A stretch of DNA of 64,000 nt from the NCBI RefSeq assembly GCF_015555905.1, contig NZ_JADNLK010000014.1:1-64000 (forward strand), read 5' to 3'. Below the pieces are notes generated by a model. That model was not told the DNA's origin and made no database searches. It saw nothing but the letters and a program-made list of their open reading frames with translations. Shown here piece after piece: positions 53,131 through 62,607 of the stretch. This DNA comes from Clostridium sp. D43t1_170807_H7 (lineage in GTDB: Bacteria; Bacillota; Clostridia; Clostridiales; Clostridiaceae). Position 1 is the first letter of the stretch. The number at the start of each line of letters is the position of its first letter. The translations under genes and the position numbers were made by a program.

Positions 53131-53979
53131 ATGAATATAGCTTGGATTGGAACAGGAGTCATGGGAAGTGCTATGGCTAAAAATTTAGCAAAGAATGGGC
53201 ATAATGTTTCTGTTTTTAGCAGAACAATTTCAAAATGTGAACCATTAAAGGAATTTGGAATAGCGGTTAAAGAGAGTATTAAAGAATGTGTAGAAAATGC
53301 AGATGCAATATTTACTATTGTAGGTTATCCAAAGGATGTTGAAGAGGTTTATTTAGGGAATGAAGGAATCTTTCAATATGCAAAAGAAGGAGCTTACTTA
53401 GTTGATATGACTACTTCATCGCCGATTCTTGCTAAAAGATTATATGAATTAGGTAATAAATTTCATGTTTTAGATGCACCTGTATCAGGAGGGGATATAG
53501 GTGCACAAAATGCTACATTATCAATTATGGTAGGTGGAAATAAAGAGGATTTTGAATATATGTATAGTATATTTGAATGTATGGGTAAAAATATAATTTA
53601 TTTAGGTGAAGCAGGTAGTGGACAAAACTGTAAGGCATGTAATCAAGTTGCTATAGCAGGTACAGTAGCTGCAGTAGCGGAATCAATTACTTATGCTAAA
53701 AAATCTGGTTTAGATCCTAAAATTGTTTTAGATGCTATATCAAAAGGAGCTGCTGGAAGTTGGCAACTTCAAAACAATGGCTATAAGATGATTGAAAAAG
53801 ATTATGCACCTGGATTCTTTAATAAGCATTTTATAAAGGATATGAAAATAGCTAAGGAAGTTATGGAAGAAAAGGGTGAAGATTTACCTATTCTTAATAA
53901 GGTATTAGAAATGTATGAGGAATTAGAGAAAAATGGTTTCGGAGATTATGGTACTCAAAGTATAATAGAAATGTATTAA
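53131..53979 (+). CDS. NAD(P)-dependent oxidoreductase, 3-hydroxyisobutyrate dehydrogenase family
   Basis: 282 residues from ATG 53131 (GGAGG upstream; an in-frame ATG at 53110 contains that site). Rossmann start IAWIGTGVMGSAMAKNLAKN, family motif DAPVSGGDIGAQNATLSIM (substrate site, about 115-135), and GSGQNCKACNQ with catalytic Lys in NCKACNQ. The all-helical C-domain includes KGAAGSWQLQNNG. Members oxidise or reduce beta-hydroxyacids such as hydroxyisobutyrate, tartronate semialdehyde or succinic semialdehyde. Monocistronic by spacing. Confidence 0.88.
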   Translation: MNIAWIGTGVMGSAMAKNLAKNGHNVSVFSRTISKCEPLKEFGIAVKESIKECVENADAIFTIVGYPKDVEEVYLGNEGIFQYAKEGAYLVDMTTSSPILAKRLYELGNKFHVLDAPVSGGDIGAQNATLSIMVGGNKEDFEYMYSIFECMGKNIIYLGEAGSGQNCKACNQVAIAGTVAAVAESITYAKKSGLDPKIVLDAISKGAAGSWQLQNNGYKMIEKDYAPGFFNKHFIKDMKIAKEVMEEKGEDLPILNKVLEMYEELEKNGFGDYGTQSIIEMY

Positions 53980-54111
53980 TAATTATATTTTTAAAGGTTT
54001 TGAGGGAGTTTAGATAAGTTTAAAACTTCGGTAATTAATCTAACTAATAGTTATAAATTAAATGAAGTTTTTATATAATTTTTATAGAAAATTGTTATAG
54101 GAGAGTTTTGA

Positions 54112-54729
54112 ATGAAAGTAATATTACTTAATGGAAGTCCAAAATCGAAAGGATGCACATATACAGCATTAAAAGTAATTGAAAATGAATTGATTAATGA
54201 AGGAATAGAAGTTGAATTCTATGAGGTTGGAAATAAGCCAGTAATAGGATGTATTGGATGCAATGCATGTAGAAAGCTTGGCAAATGTGTCCATGATGAT
54301 TTAGTTAATGAAGTAAGCAAAGAGATGGAGAGTGCAGATGGCTTTATTGTAGGTTCTCCTGTTCATTATGCTGCTGCAAGTGGAGCAGCAACTTCATTTT
54401 TAGATAGGCTTTTTTATTCAACAGATAAGAATCATTTAAGACATATGTTTGGAGCAAGTATTGTTTCATGTCGTAGAGGAGGAGCTAGTGCTGCCTTTGA
54501 TCAATTAAATAAATACTTTACAATAAATGAAATGCCTATAGTATCATCTGTTTATTGGAATCAAATACATGGAAATACTCCAGAAGAGGTTGTACAAGAT
54601 TTAGAAGGTATCAGAACAATGAAGGTATTAGCAAGAAATATGGCCTATTTAATCAAGTGTAAAGAAGCTGCTAAAAATGTACCACTTCCTGAATTAGTTC
54701 CAGTAGAAAGAACAAATTTTATTAGATAA
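54112..54729 (+). CDS. Flavodoxin-fold NAD(P)H-dependent FMN reductase
   Basis: 205 residues; ATG 54112 follows AGGAGAG. FMN phosphate loop LLNGSPKSKGCTYTAL (7-22), then CIGCNACRKLGKCVHDD, a CxxC...C stretch common in this iron-sulfur-flavoprotein-like branch, and VGSPVHYAAASGAATSFLDR for the flavin ring. Three clustered Cys could bind a metal centre or simply be structural. It probably reduces quinones, nitro compounds or metals in the cytosol. Strong terminator behind. Confidence 0.88.
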   Translation: MKVILLNGSPKSKGCTYTALKVIENELINEGIEVEFYEVGNKPVIGCIGCNACRKLGKCVHDDLVNEVSKEMESADGFIVGSPVHYAAASGAATSFLDRLFYSTDKNHLRHMFGASIVSCRRGGASAAFDQLNKYFTINEMPIVSSVYWNQIHGNTPEEVVQDLEGIRTMKVLARNMAYLIKCKEAAKNVPLPELVPVERTNFIR

Positions 54730-54737
54730 ATATTTAA

Positions 54738-54792
54738 TTTTATCTCAAGGTGTAATTTAGTATTTAGATTATACTTTGAGATAATTTTTTTG
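54738..54792 (+). terminator. Rho-independent terminator
   Basis: TTATCTCAAGGTGTAAT pairs with ATTATACTTTGAGATAA, then a T-run. Confidence 0.85.
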
Positions 54793-54918
54793 AAAATCAT
54801 TTACAAATAATAGAATTACAGTTAATATAAAGGATAATATCATGATCATACTAACTTTAGCTAAGTAGTGAACAAATTATGTTATTCAAAATTTAAATTT
54901 GAATATGGGGTGATAACG

Positions 54919-55299
54919 ATGTATTCCATTAGAGAACACATATTACAATTAGAAAGTGATTTATTAAAATCAGAAGTAAGAAAATCGGCACAAAGGATAA
55001 GTAATATATTAGCAGATTGTTTTATTGAGTTTTGTAGTAATGGAAATATATATCATTATAAAAATGGTGATGTATTTCAAGAGCAAGATGATAACAAAGA
55101 ATTGTTTTGGCAAATTATAGATTTTAAAATAAATGAATTATCAGATGATTGTATTTTAGCAATGTATAAAGTGATAAAACACAATGAACCGAATGAAAAT
55201 AAAAAATATTCTCTTCGTAGTACAATATGGAAATATATTGATGGGAAATGGAAAATGTTTTTTCATCAAGGAACATATACATCTAAATTTGATATATAA
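54919..55299 (+). CDS. NTF2-like/SnoaL-like protein (DUF4440 type)
   Basis: 126 residues from ATG 54919, which has GGGGTGAT upstream. N-terminal helix SIREHILQLESDLLKSEVRK, then ILADCFIEFCSNGNIYHY and the strands ILAMYKVIKHN, SLRSTIWKYIDGKWKMFFHQ and a final GT. The order helix-helix-strand-strand and the W..FHQGT end are typical of small NTF2-like proteins, often enzymes or immunity-type binding proteins. The active site is not evident. Confidence 0.75.
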   Translation: MYSIREHILQLESDLLKSEVRKSAQRISNILADCFIEFCSNGNIYHYKNGDVFQEQDDNKELFWQIIDFKINELSDDCILAMYKVIKHNEPNENKKYSLRSTIWKYIDGKWKMFFHQGTYTSKFDI

Positions 55300-55396
55300 A
55301 TAACTTGTTAAATACTAAAAAGTCAACAACAATAAAGATTGGAGGATTTGGTGAGAGTTTGTCACTTGTCATATACTCTTTCACTAAAAATAAATT

Positions 55397-56299
55397 ATGA
55401 AAGTTAATATAAAAGATAAAGATGGATTAACAGAAGAAGAGTTTATTAAAGCATATAATCCAGCAAGGTATGAAAGACCTAGTGTTACTAATGATATTAT
55501 TATTTTTACAACAGAAGATAAAGAAGAAGAGAATATACGTAAAGTTCCTAGAAAAGGAATGCAAGTATTATTGATAAAAAGAAAAGAACATCCTTTTATT
55601 GAAAAATGGGCTATTCCAGGTGGATTTGTGAGAATGAATGAAAGTCTACAAGAAGGAGCAGAAAGAGAATTAAAAGAGGAAACAGGAATAGATAAAGTCT
55701 ATTTTGAGCAACTTTATACTTTTGGTGAAATTAATAGGGACCCAAGAACTAGAGTTATAAGTGTTGGTAATGTTGCACTAATTTCAAAGAATAGTGTAAA
55801 ACCAATTGCTGGTGATGATGCCAAGGAAGTTCAATGGTTTTGGATAAGTAAAAAACTAATTAGTACTGAAAATTTTACCACTGATATTAAAAAGAGATAT
55901 TTATTAAGTCTTGCTTCAGAAGATGATAAAATAAAAATAAATTATGAAGTAACTGAAATATTAGAGAAAAATATTTTTAGGCAAAAGAAAGTAAGCTATA
56001 AATTTCTAAATAGTAACAATGATGAATTAGCCTTTGATCACTATAAAATATTAGACTATGCAATTGATAGGATAAGAAATAAGATTCAGTATACTCCAAT
56101 AGCAGTTAATTTATTACCTAGGCTTTTTACTGTAAAAGAACTTCAATATGTTTATGAAGCTATAATGGGAAAAGAGTTATTGAACTTTAGAAGAAAAATT
56201 GGAAATATGATAGTTGAAACTGATGAAAAGCTTGAAGGAAAGCCCTATCGCCCAGCACAAGTTTATAAGTTTAATGAAAACTGGGAATATGAGTTTTAA
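55397..56299 (+). CDS. NUDIX hydrolase with C-terminal NrtR-like winged helix
   Basis: 300 residues. NUDIX domain 30-165 with an intact Nudix box GGFVRMNESLQEGAERELKE ending EETGI. C-terminal domain (about 215-295) includes YTPIAVNLLPRLFTVKELQ and FRRKIGNMIVE, the winged helix seen in NrtR and ADP-ribose-pyrophosphatase relatives. It may hydrolyse ADP-ribose or a relative, or act as a repressor of NAD genes; the intact box favours hydrolysis. No ribosome site precedes the ATG; a GGAGG followed by an out-of-frame GTG lies 50 bases upstream. Confidence 0.85.
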   Translation: MKVNIKDKDGLTEEEFIKAYNPARYERPSVTNDIIIFTTEDKEEENIRKVPRKGMQVLLIKRKEHPFIEKWAIPGGFVRMNESLQEGAERELKEETGIDKVYFEQLYTFGEINRDPRTRVISVGNVALISKNSVKPIAGDDAKEVQWFWISKKLISTENFTTDIKKRYLLSLASEDDKIKINYEVTEILEKNIFRQKKVSYKFLNSNNDELAFDHYKILDYAIDRIRNKIQYTPIAVNLLPRLFTVKELQYVYEAIMGKELLNFRRKIGNMIVETDEKLEGKPYRPAQVYKFNENWEYEF

Positions 56300-56489
56300 A
56301 TAATTTAAAAAAATCTCATAAATTTATGCATTATTTATGAGATTTTTAATATACTATAATATAAAATCAAATTGATATTATCTATATGATATAAAGTAAA
56401 TTATATTTTATTAACAGTAATAAAATATTTTTTTGAAAATACTTAATATCAAATTGAAAATAAGTAAAATGTTTAGGAGGTATTAATTT

Positions 56490-57404
56490 ATGGGAACAGG
56501 AAGATGGTCAGAAAGAGATTGGAGAGAATATTCACAAAGGAATATTAGTGGAAGAGAGAGGGTAGAGGATATATATACTTCTATAAGTTTAAATCCAGAT
56601 TTAGATCCAAGAGGAATAACTTATAGGGAAAGCTGTGATAGTATTGATAATCCAAATGCTACACCTATTATTATTGGATTAGATGTAACTGGTTCAATGG
56701 GATTTATTTTAGATAATATGGCTAGAGTAGGATTAAGAAATTTAGCTACTGAAATATATAATAAAAAGCCAATAAATGATCCACATTTGATGTTTATGGG
56801 AATTGGTGATGTTAAATGCGATAGTGCACCACTTCAAGTAACACAATTTGAAGCTGATATAAGAATAGCAGAAGCATTAACAAAGATATATCTTGAGAAA
56901 GGTGGCGGTGGAAATGACTGTGAAAGTTATACATTACCATGGTGGTTCGCAGCAATGCATACTAAGTGTGATAACTATATTAAAAGAGGTAAAAAAGGAT
57001 TCTTATTTACAATAGGTGATGAATGTCCACCAGAAGATTTAAGTTCATATGAAATAGAAAGAGTTTTAGGGTATAAACCACAATTTAATACAATTTCAAC
57101 TAGAGAGTTATTTAGGCTAGTTTCAGAACAATACGAAGTATTTCATATTGTTATTGAAGAAGGTAGTTACTGTAGATATTATCCTGAAAGAGCTTTAAAT
57201 AGTTGGAGAAGTATTTTAGGTGAAAGAGTATTATCTTTAAAAAATCATGAGAATTTGGCAGAGCTTATAGTAGAAACATTACAAAGATTTAATGGAAGAG
57301 ATTCTTTATATAGAAATAATGAACCAAGAAACTATTATGAAAATTATACTAGCCATGATTTTAAGACACAAAGAAAAAGGAAAATAGGATTTTTGAGATT
57401 TTAG
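56490..57404 (+). CDS. von Willebrand factor A-type protein, partner of PurA-like gene
   Basis: 304 residues; ATG 56490 follows TAGGAGG. An N-terminal segment (GRWSERDWREYSQRN) is followed by a vWA domain (about 55-250) with the metal-site motif LDVTGSMG (DxTGS), strand MFMGIGDVKCD, GGGGNDCESYTLPWWFAAM and a FTIGDECPPED loop that would complete the MIDAS. The C-terminal 40 residues are Arg/Asn/Tyr-rich (SLYRNNEPRNYYENY). No signal peptide or membrane segment. The PurA-like gene begins 30 bp later with its own ribosome site, so the two are an operon. Role unknown. Confidence 0.8.
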   Translation: MGTGRWSERDWREYSQRNISGRERVEDIYTSISLNPDLDPRGITYRESCDSIDNPNATPIIIGLDVTGSMGFILDNMARVGLRNLATEIYNKKPINDPHLMFMGIGDVKCDSAPLQVTQFEADIRIAEALTKIYLEKGGGGNDCESYTLPWWFAAMHTKCDNYIKRGKKGFLFTIGDECPPEDLSSYEIERVLGYKPQFNTISTRELFRLVSEQYEVFHIVIEEGSYCRYYPERALNSWRSILGERVLSLKNHENLAELIVETLQRFNGRDSLYRNNEPRNYYENYTSHDFKTQRKRKIGFLRF

Positions 57405-57434
57405 TATAAAAATAATTTATGGAGGTATGGATTA

Positions 57435-58679
57435 ATGAAAGAGGTAAAGGTAATAATAGGTGCAAACTTTGGAGATGAGGGAAAAGGATTAATGACAGAT
57501 TATTTTTGTAATAAATGTGATAATCCAATTGTAGTTAGATTTAATTCAGGGGCTCAAGCTGGGCATACAGTAGTGACTCCAGATGGAAATAGACATGTTT
57601 TTGGTCATTTTGGAAGTGGAACCTTTAATAATACACCAACATTTTTAAGTAAATACTTTGTAGTTAATCCATTATCTTTTTTAAAGGAATTGAATGAGTT
57701 AAGGAAGCAAGGATTAAATCCTCAAATATATGTAGATGATGAATGTTTAGTAACTACACCTTATGATATGATTATAAATCAAATTGTTGAGATTTTTAGA
57801 GGTAAAAATAATCATGGTAGTTGTGGTTTGGGTTTTAATGAAACATTAGTTAGAAACTCAAAAGATAGGTTTAAGTTAAAAGTTAAAGATATATTAGATA
57901 TAAATCTTAATAAAACTAAAGTTTATGAGATATTAATGGATATTAAAAATCATTATGTTAATAAAAGGTTAAAGGAACTTGGAGTAAATAACATTGACAA
58001 TGAATTTAAGAGTATACTTGAAAATAATAACTTGATATTTAATTTTATTGAAGATATACAGGATTTTATAAAAGATATCAAAATAACATCATTTAAAGAA
58101 ATAAATAGGAAATTTACAACGTTAATATTTGAAGGCGCTCAAGGTTTAATGCTCCATGAAAACTATAAGTACTTCCCTCATGTAACTCACTCAAAAACAG
58201 GCATGGAAAATGTAATTGAACTTTTGAATGAAGTTTATAGTGAATTTTCAAATGAAGCAAAAAATAAAATTAATATTGAAGTCATTTATGTAACTAGAAG
58301 TTATTTAACAAGGCATGGGGCAGGTCCGCTACCTGGAGAATTAAATTGTGCGCCATATAATAAAATAGTTGATTTAACCAATATACCAAATAGATTTCAA
58401 GGATGTTTAAGGTTTGCTTTATTAGATTTAGATTTATTAAATGAAAATATATATAATGATTTTAATAAAGTAATAAATAGCGGTTATAATATAAGAAAAT
58501 CTTTAGCAATAACCTGTTTAGATCAAATTGATAATTTTGCAAAATATATTTTTGATAATAGTCTTAAAGAAAGTAACTTAAATACTTTTATTAATAATGT
58601 AATAAATAAAATTAAACCATATAGATATTATTTAAGTAAAGGAGCATCCAGAGCTACTATAGAAATGGTTGAGAATTAA
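57435..58679 (+). CDS. Divergent adenylosuccinate synthetase-like protein
   Basis: 414 residues; ATG 57435 follows GGAGG. PurA fold: GTP loop IIGANFGDEGKGLMTDYF (catalytic Asp kept in GDEGKG), NSGAQAGHTVV with the catalytic His, FEGAQGLMLHENYKYFPH, TRHGAGPLPGEL and RFQGCLRFALLDLDLL. Housekeeping PurA is about 428 residues and reads QWGDEGKGK, NAGHT, FEGAQG and RCGWFD; the nucleotide-base loop here (RFQGCLRFALLD) differs, so IMP or aspartate may be replaced by another substrate. Paired with a vWA gene rather than purine genes. A decayed copy of its C-terminus lies at 78-224. Confidence 0.85.
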   Translation: MKEVKVIIGANFGDEGKGLMTDYFCNKCDNPIVVRFNSGAQAGHTVVTPDGNRHVFGHFGSGTFNNTPTFLSKYFVVNPLSFLKELNELRKQGLNPQIYVDDECLVTTPYDMIINQIVEIFRGKNNHGSCGLGFNETLVRNSKDRFKLKVKDILDINLNKTKVYEILMDIKNHYVNKRLKELGVNNIDNEFKSILENNNLIFNFIEDIQDFIKDIKITSFKEINRKFTTLIFEGAQGLMLHENYKYFPHVTHSKTGMENVIELLNEVYSEFSNEAKNKINIEVIYVTRSYLTRHGAGPLPGELNCAPYNKIVDLTNIPNRFQGCLRFALLDLDLLNENIYNDFNKVINSGYNIRKSLAITCLDQIDNFAKYIFDNSLKESNLNTFINNVINKIKPYRYYLSKGASRATIEMVEN

Positions 58680-58729
58680 ATTTTATATTTAATAGTAGCA
58701 TATACTATTAGAAGAATGATTGTAAAATA

Positions 58730-58763
58730 TTAAGCCCTGAGTAAAAAGCTCAGGGCTTTTTTT
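58730..58763 (+). terminator. Strong rho-independent terminator
   Basis: AAGCCCTGAG / CTCAGGGCTT stem with seven T; closes the vWA/PurA-like operon. Confidence 0.92.
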
Positions 58764-58809
58764 GAATGATTTATTAAATTCAAATTAATTTCATTGTGAG
58801 GTGATAAAT

Positions 58810-59617
58810 TTGGATGAAAAATTTATGGAGTTAGCCATTAAATTGGCAAAGAAAGGTGAAGGAAAAGTAAATCCAAATCCAATGGTTGGAGCTGTAATTG
58901 TAAAGGATGGAATTGTAATCGGAGAAGGCTATCACGAAAGATATGGAGAAGGACATGCTGAAGTAAATGCATTTAAAAGCTTAAAGGAAGATCCAAGTGG
59001 ATCTACTATGTATATAACTTTAGAACCGTGCTCTCATTATGGTAAAACGCCACCATGTGCAGATAAAATAATTGAAAATAATATAAAGCGAGTGGTTATT
59101 GGAATGATAGATCCTAATCCATTAGTTGCAGGAAATGGAGTAGATAAATTAAAAAAGGCTGGTATAGAAGTAAAGGTTGGTGTATTAGAAGATAAATGTA
59201 AAAACCTTAATGAAGTATTTATAAAATATATATTAACTAAAAAGCCTTTTGTGGTATTAAAAACTGCTATGTCTCTTGATGGGAAAATAGCAACAAGAAC
59301 TGGTGAATCTAAATGTGCTAATTATAGACGAAAAAAATGGACAGGTTGATTTAAGTGCTCTTATAAAAAAACTTGGGGAATTAAATATAGATAGTATTTT
59401 ATTAGAAGGAGGGTCAACACTTAATTATTCTGCTTTAGAAGAAAGTATAGTTGATAAAGTAATGATTTATATATCTCCTAAAATTATAGGAGGAGAATCC
59501 TCTAAAACACCAGTAGGTGGAATAGGAATAGATAAATTAAATGATGCCTTTAAATTGAAAGATATTACTACCAATATTGTAGATGAAGATATTTTAGTTG
59601 AAGGATATATATGTTAG
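58810..59617 (+). pseudogene. ribD: Riboflavin deaminase/reductase with internal deletion and frame change
   Basis: TTG 58810 is placed by GAGGTGAT five bases before it. Deaminase half (1-150) is normal: VNPNPMVGAVIVKDG, GHAEVNA (zinc His) and EPCSHYGKTPPC (two zinc Cys). The reductase half begins LKTAMSLDGKIATRTGES and is then joined near 59305, in another frame, to VLIIDEKNGQVDLSALIKKL and a normal C-terminus with LLEGGSTLNY, ending at 59617. About a hundred residues of the reductase core are missing. The deaminase domain may still be made (stop at 59349). Confidence 0.85.
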
Positions 59618-59628
59618 GTGGTGATTAT

Positions 59629-60285
59629 ATGTTTACAGGTATAATTGAAGAATTAGGTGTTATACAGGAAATAAAAAAAAGTAGCAAATCTTCAAAATTA
59701 TTAATTAAAGCAAATAAGGTTTTAGAAAATACAAATGTAGGAGATAGTATTTGTACTAATGGGGTATGCCTTACTGTGACAGATTTAAAAGCAAATAGTT
59801 TTGAGGCTGATGTAATGGCTGAAACATTAAGAAGGAGTAACTTAGGAGATTTAACTGTTGGAAGTAAGGTTAATCTAGAAAGAGCATTAACACTAGAAAG
59901 TAGACTTGGAGGTCACATTGTAAGTGGACATATAGATGGAGTAGGCGAAATCATTTCATTAGTAAAAGAAGATAATGCTACTTGGGTAACCGTAAAAGCT
60001 AAAAGTGATATTTTAAGATATGTAGTGCTAAAAGGTTCAATAACAATAGATGGTATAAGTTTAACAGTTGCATATGTAGATGAAAATGTATTTAAAGTTT
60101 CAATAATACCTCATACTGCACAAGAAACTACATTGTTAAATAAATCTATTGGTGAAACTGTTAATCTTGAATGTGATGTGATTTCAAAATATGTTGAAAA
60201 GCTTATGGGACTTACAACAAAGGAAGAAAATAAAAAGAATACATTATTAACAGAAGATTTTTTAAAAGAAAATGGATTTTTTTAA
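59629..60285 (+). CDS. ribE: Riboflavin synthase, alpha chain
   Basis: 219 residues from ATG 59629 (AGGTGGTGAT upstream). Two tandem lumazine-binding barrels: FTGIIEELGVIQEI, GDSICTNGVCLTV and AETLRRSNLGDL in the first; GGHIVSGHIDGVGEI, GSITIDGISLTVAYV and IPHTAQETTL in the second. The trimeric enzyme dismutates two lumazines into riboflavin. Length and motifs are complete. It is the only whole gene left in the riboflavin operon. Confidence 0.93.
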   Translation: MFTGIIEELGVIQEIKKSSKSSKLLIKANKVLENTNVGDSICTNGVCLTVTDLKANSFEADVMAETLRRSNLGDLTVGSKVNLERALTLESRLGGHIVSGHIDGVGEIISLVKEDNATWVTVKAKSDILRYVVLKGSITIDGISLTVAYVDENVFKVSIIPHTAQETTLLNKSIGETVNLECDVISKYVEKLMGLTTKEENKKNTLLTEDFLKENGFF

Positions 60286-60305
60286 TTTGAAGGGAGTAAT
60301 GGTTT

Positions 60306-60536
60306 ATGTATAAATTTAATAGCGTTGAAGAAGCAATAAAAGATATAAAAGATGGAAAAATTGTTATTGTTGTTGATAATCCTAATAGAGAAAATGAAAA
60401 TAATCCTAGGAAGATAGATGGTTTGGAAAGTTGTGGAATAGAGATTGTAAATAGAGTTCCAATTCAGATGAACCATAATGAGAAAAATGAGTTTTACTTA
60501 CAAACTAAAAAAGAAAAACTTGGGCATATGCTTTAA
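60306..60536 (+). pseudogene. ribBA: RibBA reduced to its two ends
   Basis: 76 codons. The first 32 residues, [20 protein letters not shown] then [11 protein letters not shown], are the start of DHBP synthase. They are fused in frame to [20 protein letters not shown] and then [20 protein letters not shown], the end of GTP cyclohydrolase II. About 320 residues between are gone. No catalytic function can remain. Confidence 0.9.
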
Positions 60537-60679
60537 AGTTATTAGAGTTTTATAGTAAAACCAATGAACAAGTATAGTTTATATTACTTTTAGAAAAATA
60601 AGGATTCAAGTTAAAAATGTAGGACAAGTTATAAATTAAAAATTATATAAAATGAATGAAAATTTAGGAGGAAGAAAAA

Positions 60680-61567
<888 letters not shown>

Positions 61568-61576
<9 letters not shown>

Positions 61577-61602
61577 CTTTTATTAGCTATATCTCTTTTA
61601 AA
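61568..61602 (+). terminator. Probable terminator
   Basis: GATATAGC / GCTATATC stem with T-rich tail, overlapping the HAD stop codon. Confidence 0.65.
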
Positions 61603-61692
61603 AAAGTTAATAGTAGATATATTAAAGGAATAATGGTAGTAGATGTAGAATAAAAGAAATATGGTATATGGGTGTTTATAAGGAGGTGTATT

Positions 61693-62463
61693 ATGACAAT
61701 TATTAAAAATGAAATACCAATATTAGAATATGATGATAATGAACTTTCAGTTATAATGCCTAATCATGAGAAATTAGAGTTAAAACTACCTAAGAAAGCA
61801 GTCTTTGCTTTTTTAGGTAAGCATATTGATGAGTATGCTAATAAACACAATTGTAAGGTAGTTGCCGAATTTGAATCAGCAACTAAATCATATCCTATAT
61901 ACATAACTAATTATAAAGGCTATGAAATATGTTTATGTCAAGCTCCTGTAGGTTCTGCTGCAGCAACTCAAATATTAGATTGGTTAATTAGTTATGGAGT
62001 TAAAGAAGTAATATCGGCTGGTTCATGTGGTGCGTTGATTGATATACCAGAAAACACTTTTTTAGTTCCAACAAAGGCATTAAGAGATGAGGGAACTTCA
62101 TATCATTATTTAAAACCTTCAAGATTTATTGAGTTAAATCAAATTGGGTTAAAAGCTATTGAATTTGCATTAAATGAGAATAATTATTCATATATAGAAT
62201 GCATAACATGGAGTACTGATGGTTTTTTTAGAGAGACTAAAGATAAGGTTGATTATAGAAGAAGTGAGGGGTGCTCTGTTGTTGAAATGGAATGCTCAGC
62301 CTTAGCAGCATGTTCTAGTTTTAGGAACATAATATTTGGACAAATTTTATTTACAGCAGATACATTGGCTGATATAGAAAATTATGATGAGAGAGGCTGG
62401 GGTGGAGATTCATTTGAGATTGCTTTATCTTTATGCCTAGATTCTGTTATTAGTATAAAATGA
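61693..62463 (+). CDS. Nucleoside phosphorylase family protein
   Basis: 256 residues from ATG 61693 (AAGGAGGTG upstream; an in-frame upstream start overlaps the site). PNP_UDP_1 fold: PVGSAAATQILDWLI, SAGSCGALIDIPENTFLVP (phosphate side) and VVEMECSALAACSSF with the ribose-binding Glu. WSTDGFFRETKDKVDYRR parallels WTTDAGYRETWGQVSDYR of the member at 2422, so both belong to the same branch. The base preference is unreadable. Single gene; hairpin downstream. Confidence 0.88.
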   Translation: MTIIKNEIPILEYDDNELSVIMPNHEKLELKLPKKAVFAFLGKHIDEYANKHNCKVVAEFESATKSYPIYITNYKGYEICLCQAPVGSAAATQILDWLISYGVKEVISAGSCGALIDIPENTFLVPTKALRDEGTSYHYLKPSRFIELNQIGLKAIEFALNENNYSYIECITWSTDGFFRETKDKVDYRRSEGCSVVEMECSALAACSSFRNIIFGQILFTADTLADIENYDERGWGGDSFEIALSLCLDSVISIK

Positions 62464-62496
62464 TTTAAATCTTTAAATTACTTTGATTATTCCAAA

Positions 62497-62550
62497 GAAG
62501 TCTGTATCAAAACTTATATATAAGTATTTTGATGCAGACTCTATTTATAT
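62497..62550. terminator. Hairpin between convergent genes
   Basis: AGTCTGTATCAAAA pairs with TTTTGATGCAGACT; weak T-run on either strand, lies between the phosphorylase and birA. Confidence 0.65.
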
Positions 62551-62607
62551 TGTTTTTGAATTTTCATTAACATAATGGATAATTTGAATAACAATAAACT
62601 TTTCTAT

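Noticed and set aside
58764-58809. FMN riboswitch before ribD
   Set aside because: Only 46 bases separate the upstream terminator from the ribD start and none of the conserved RFN-element segments is present.
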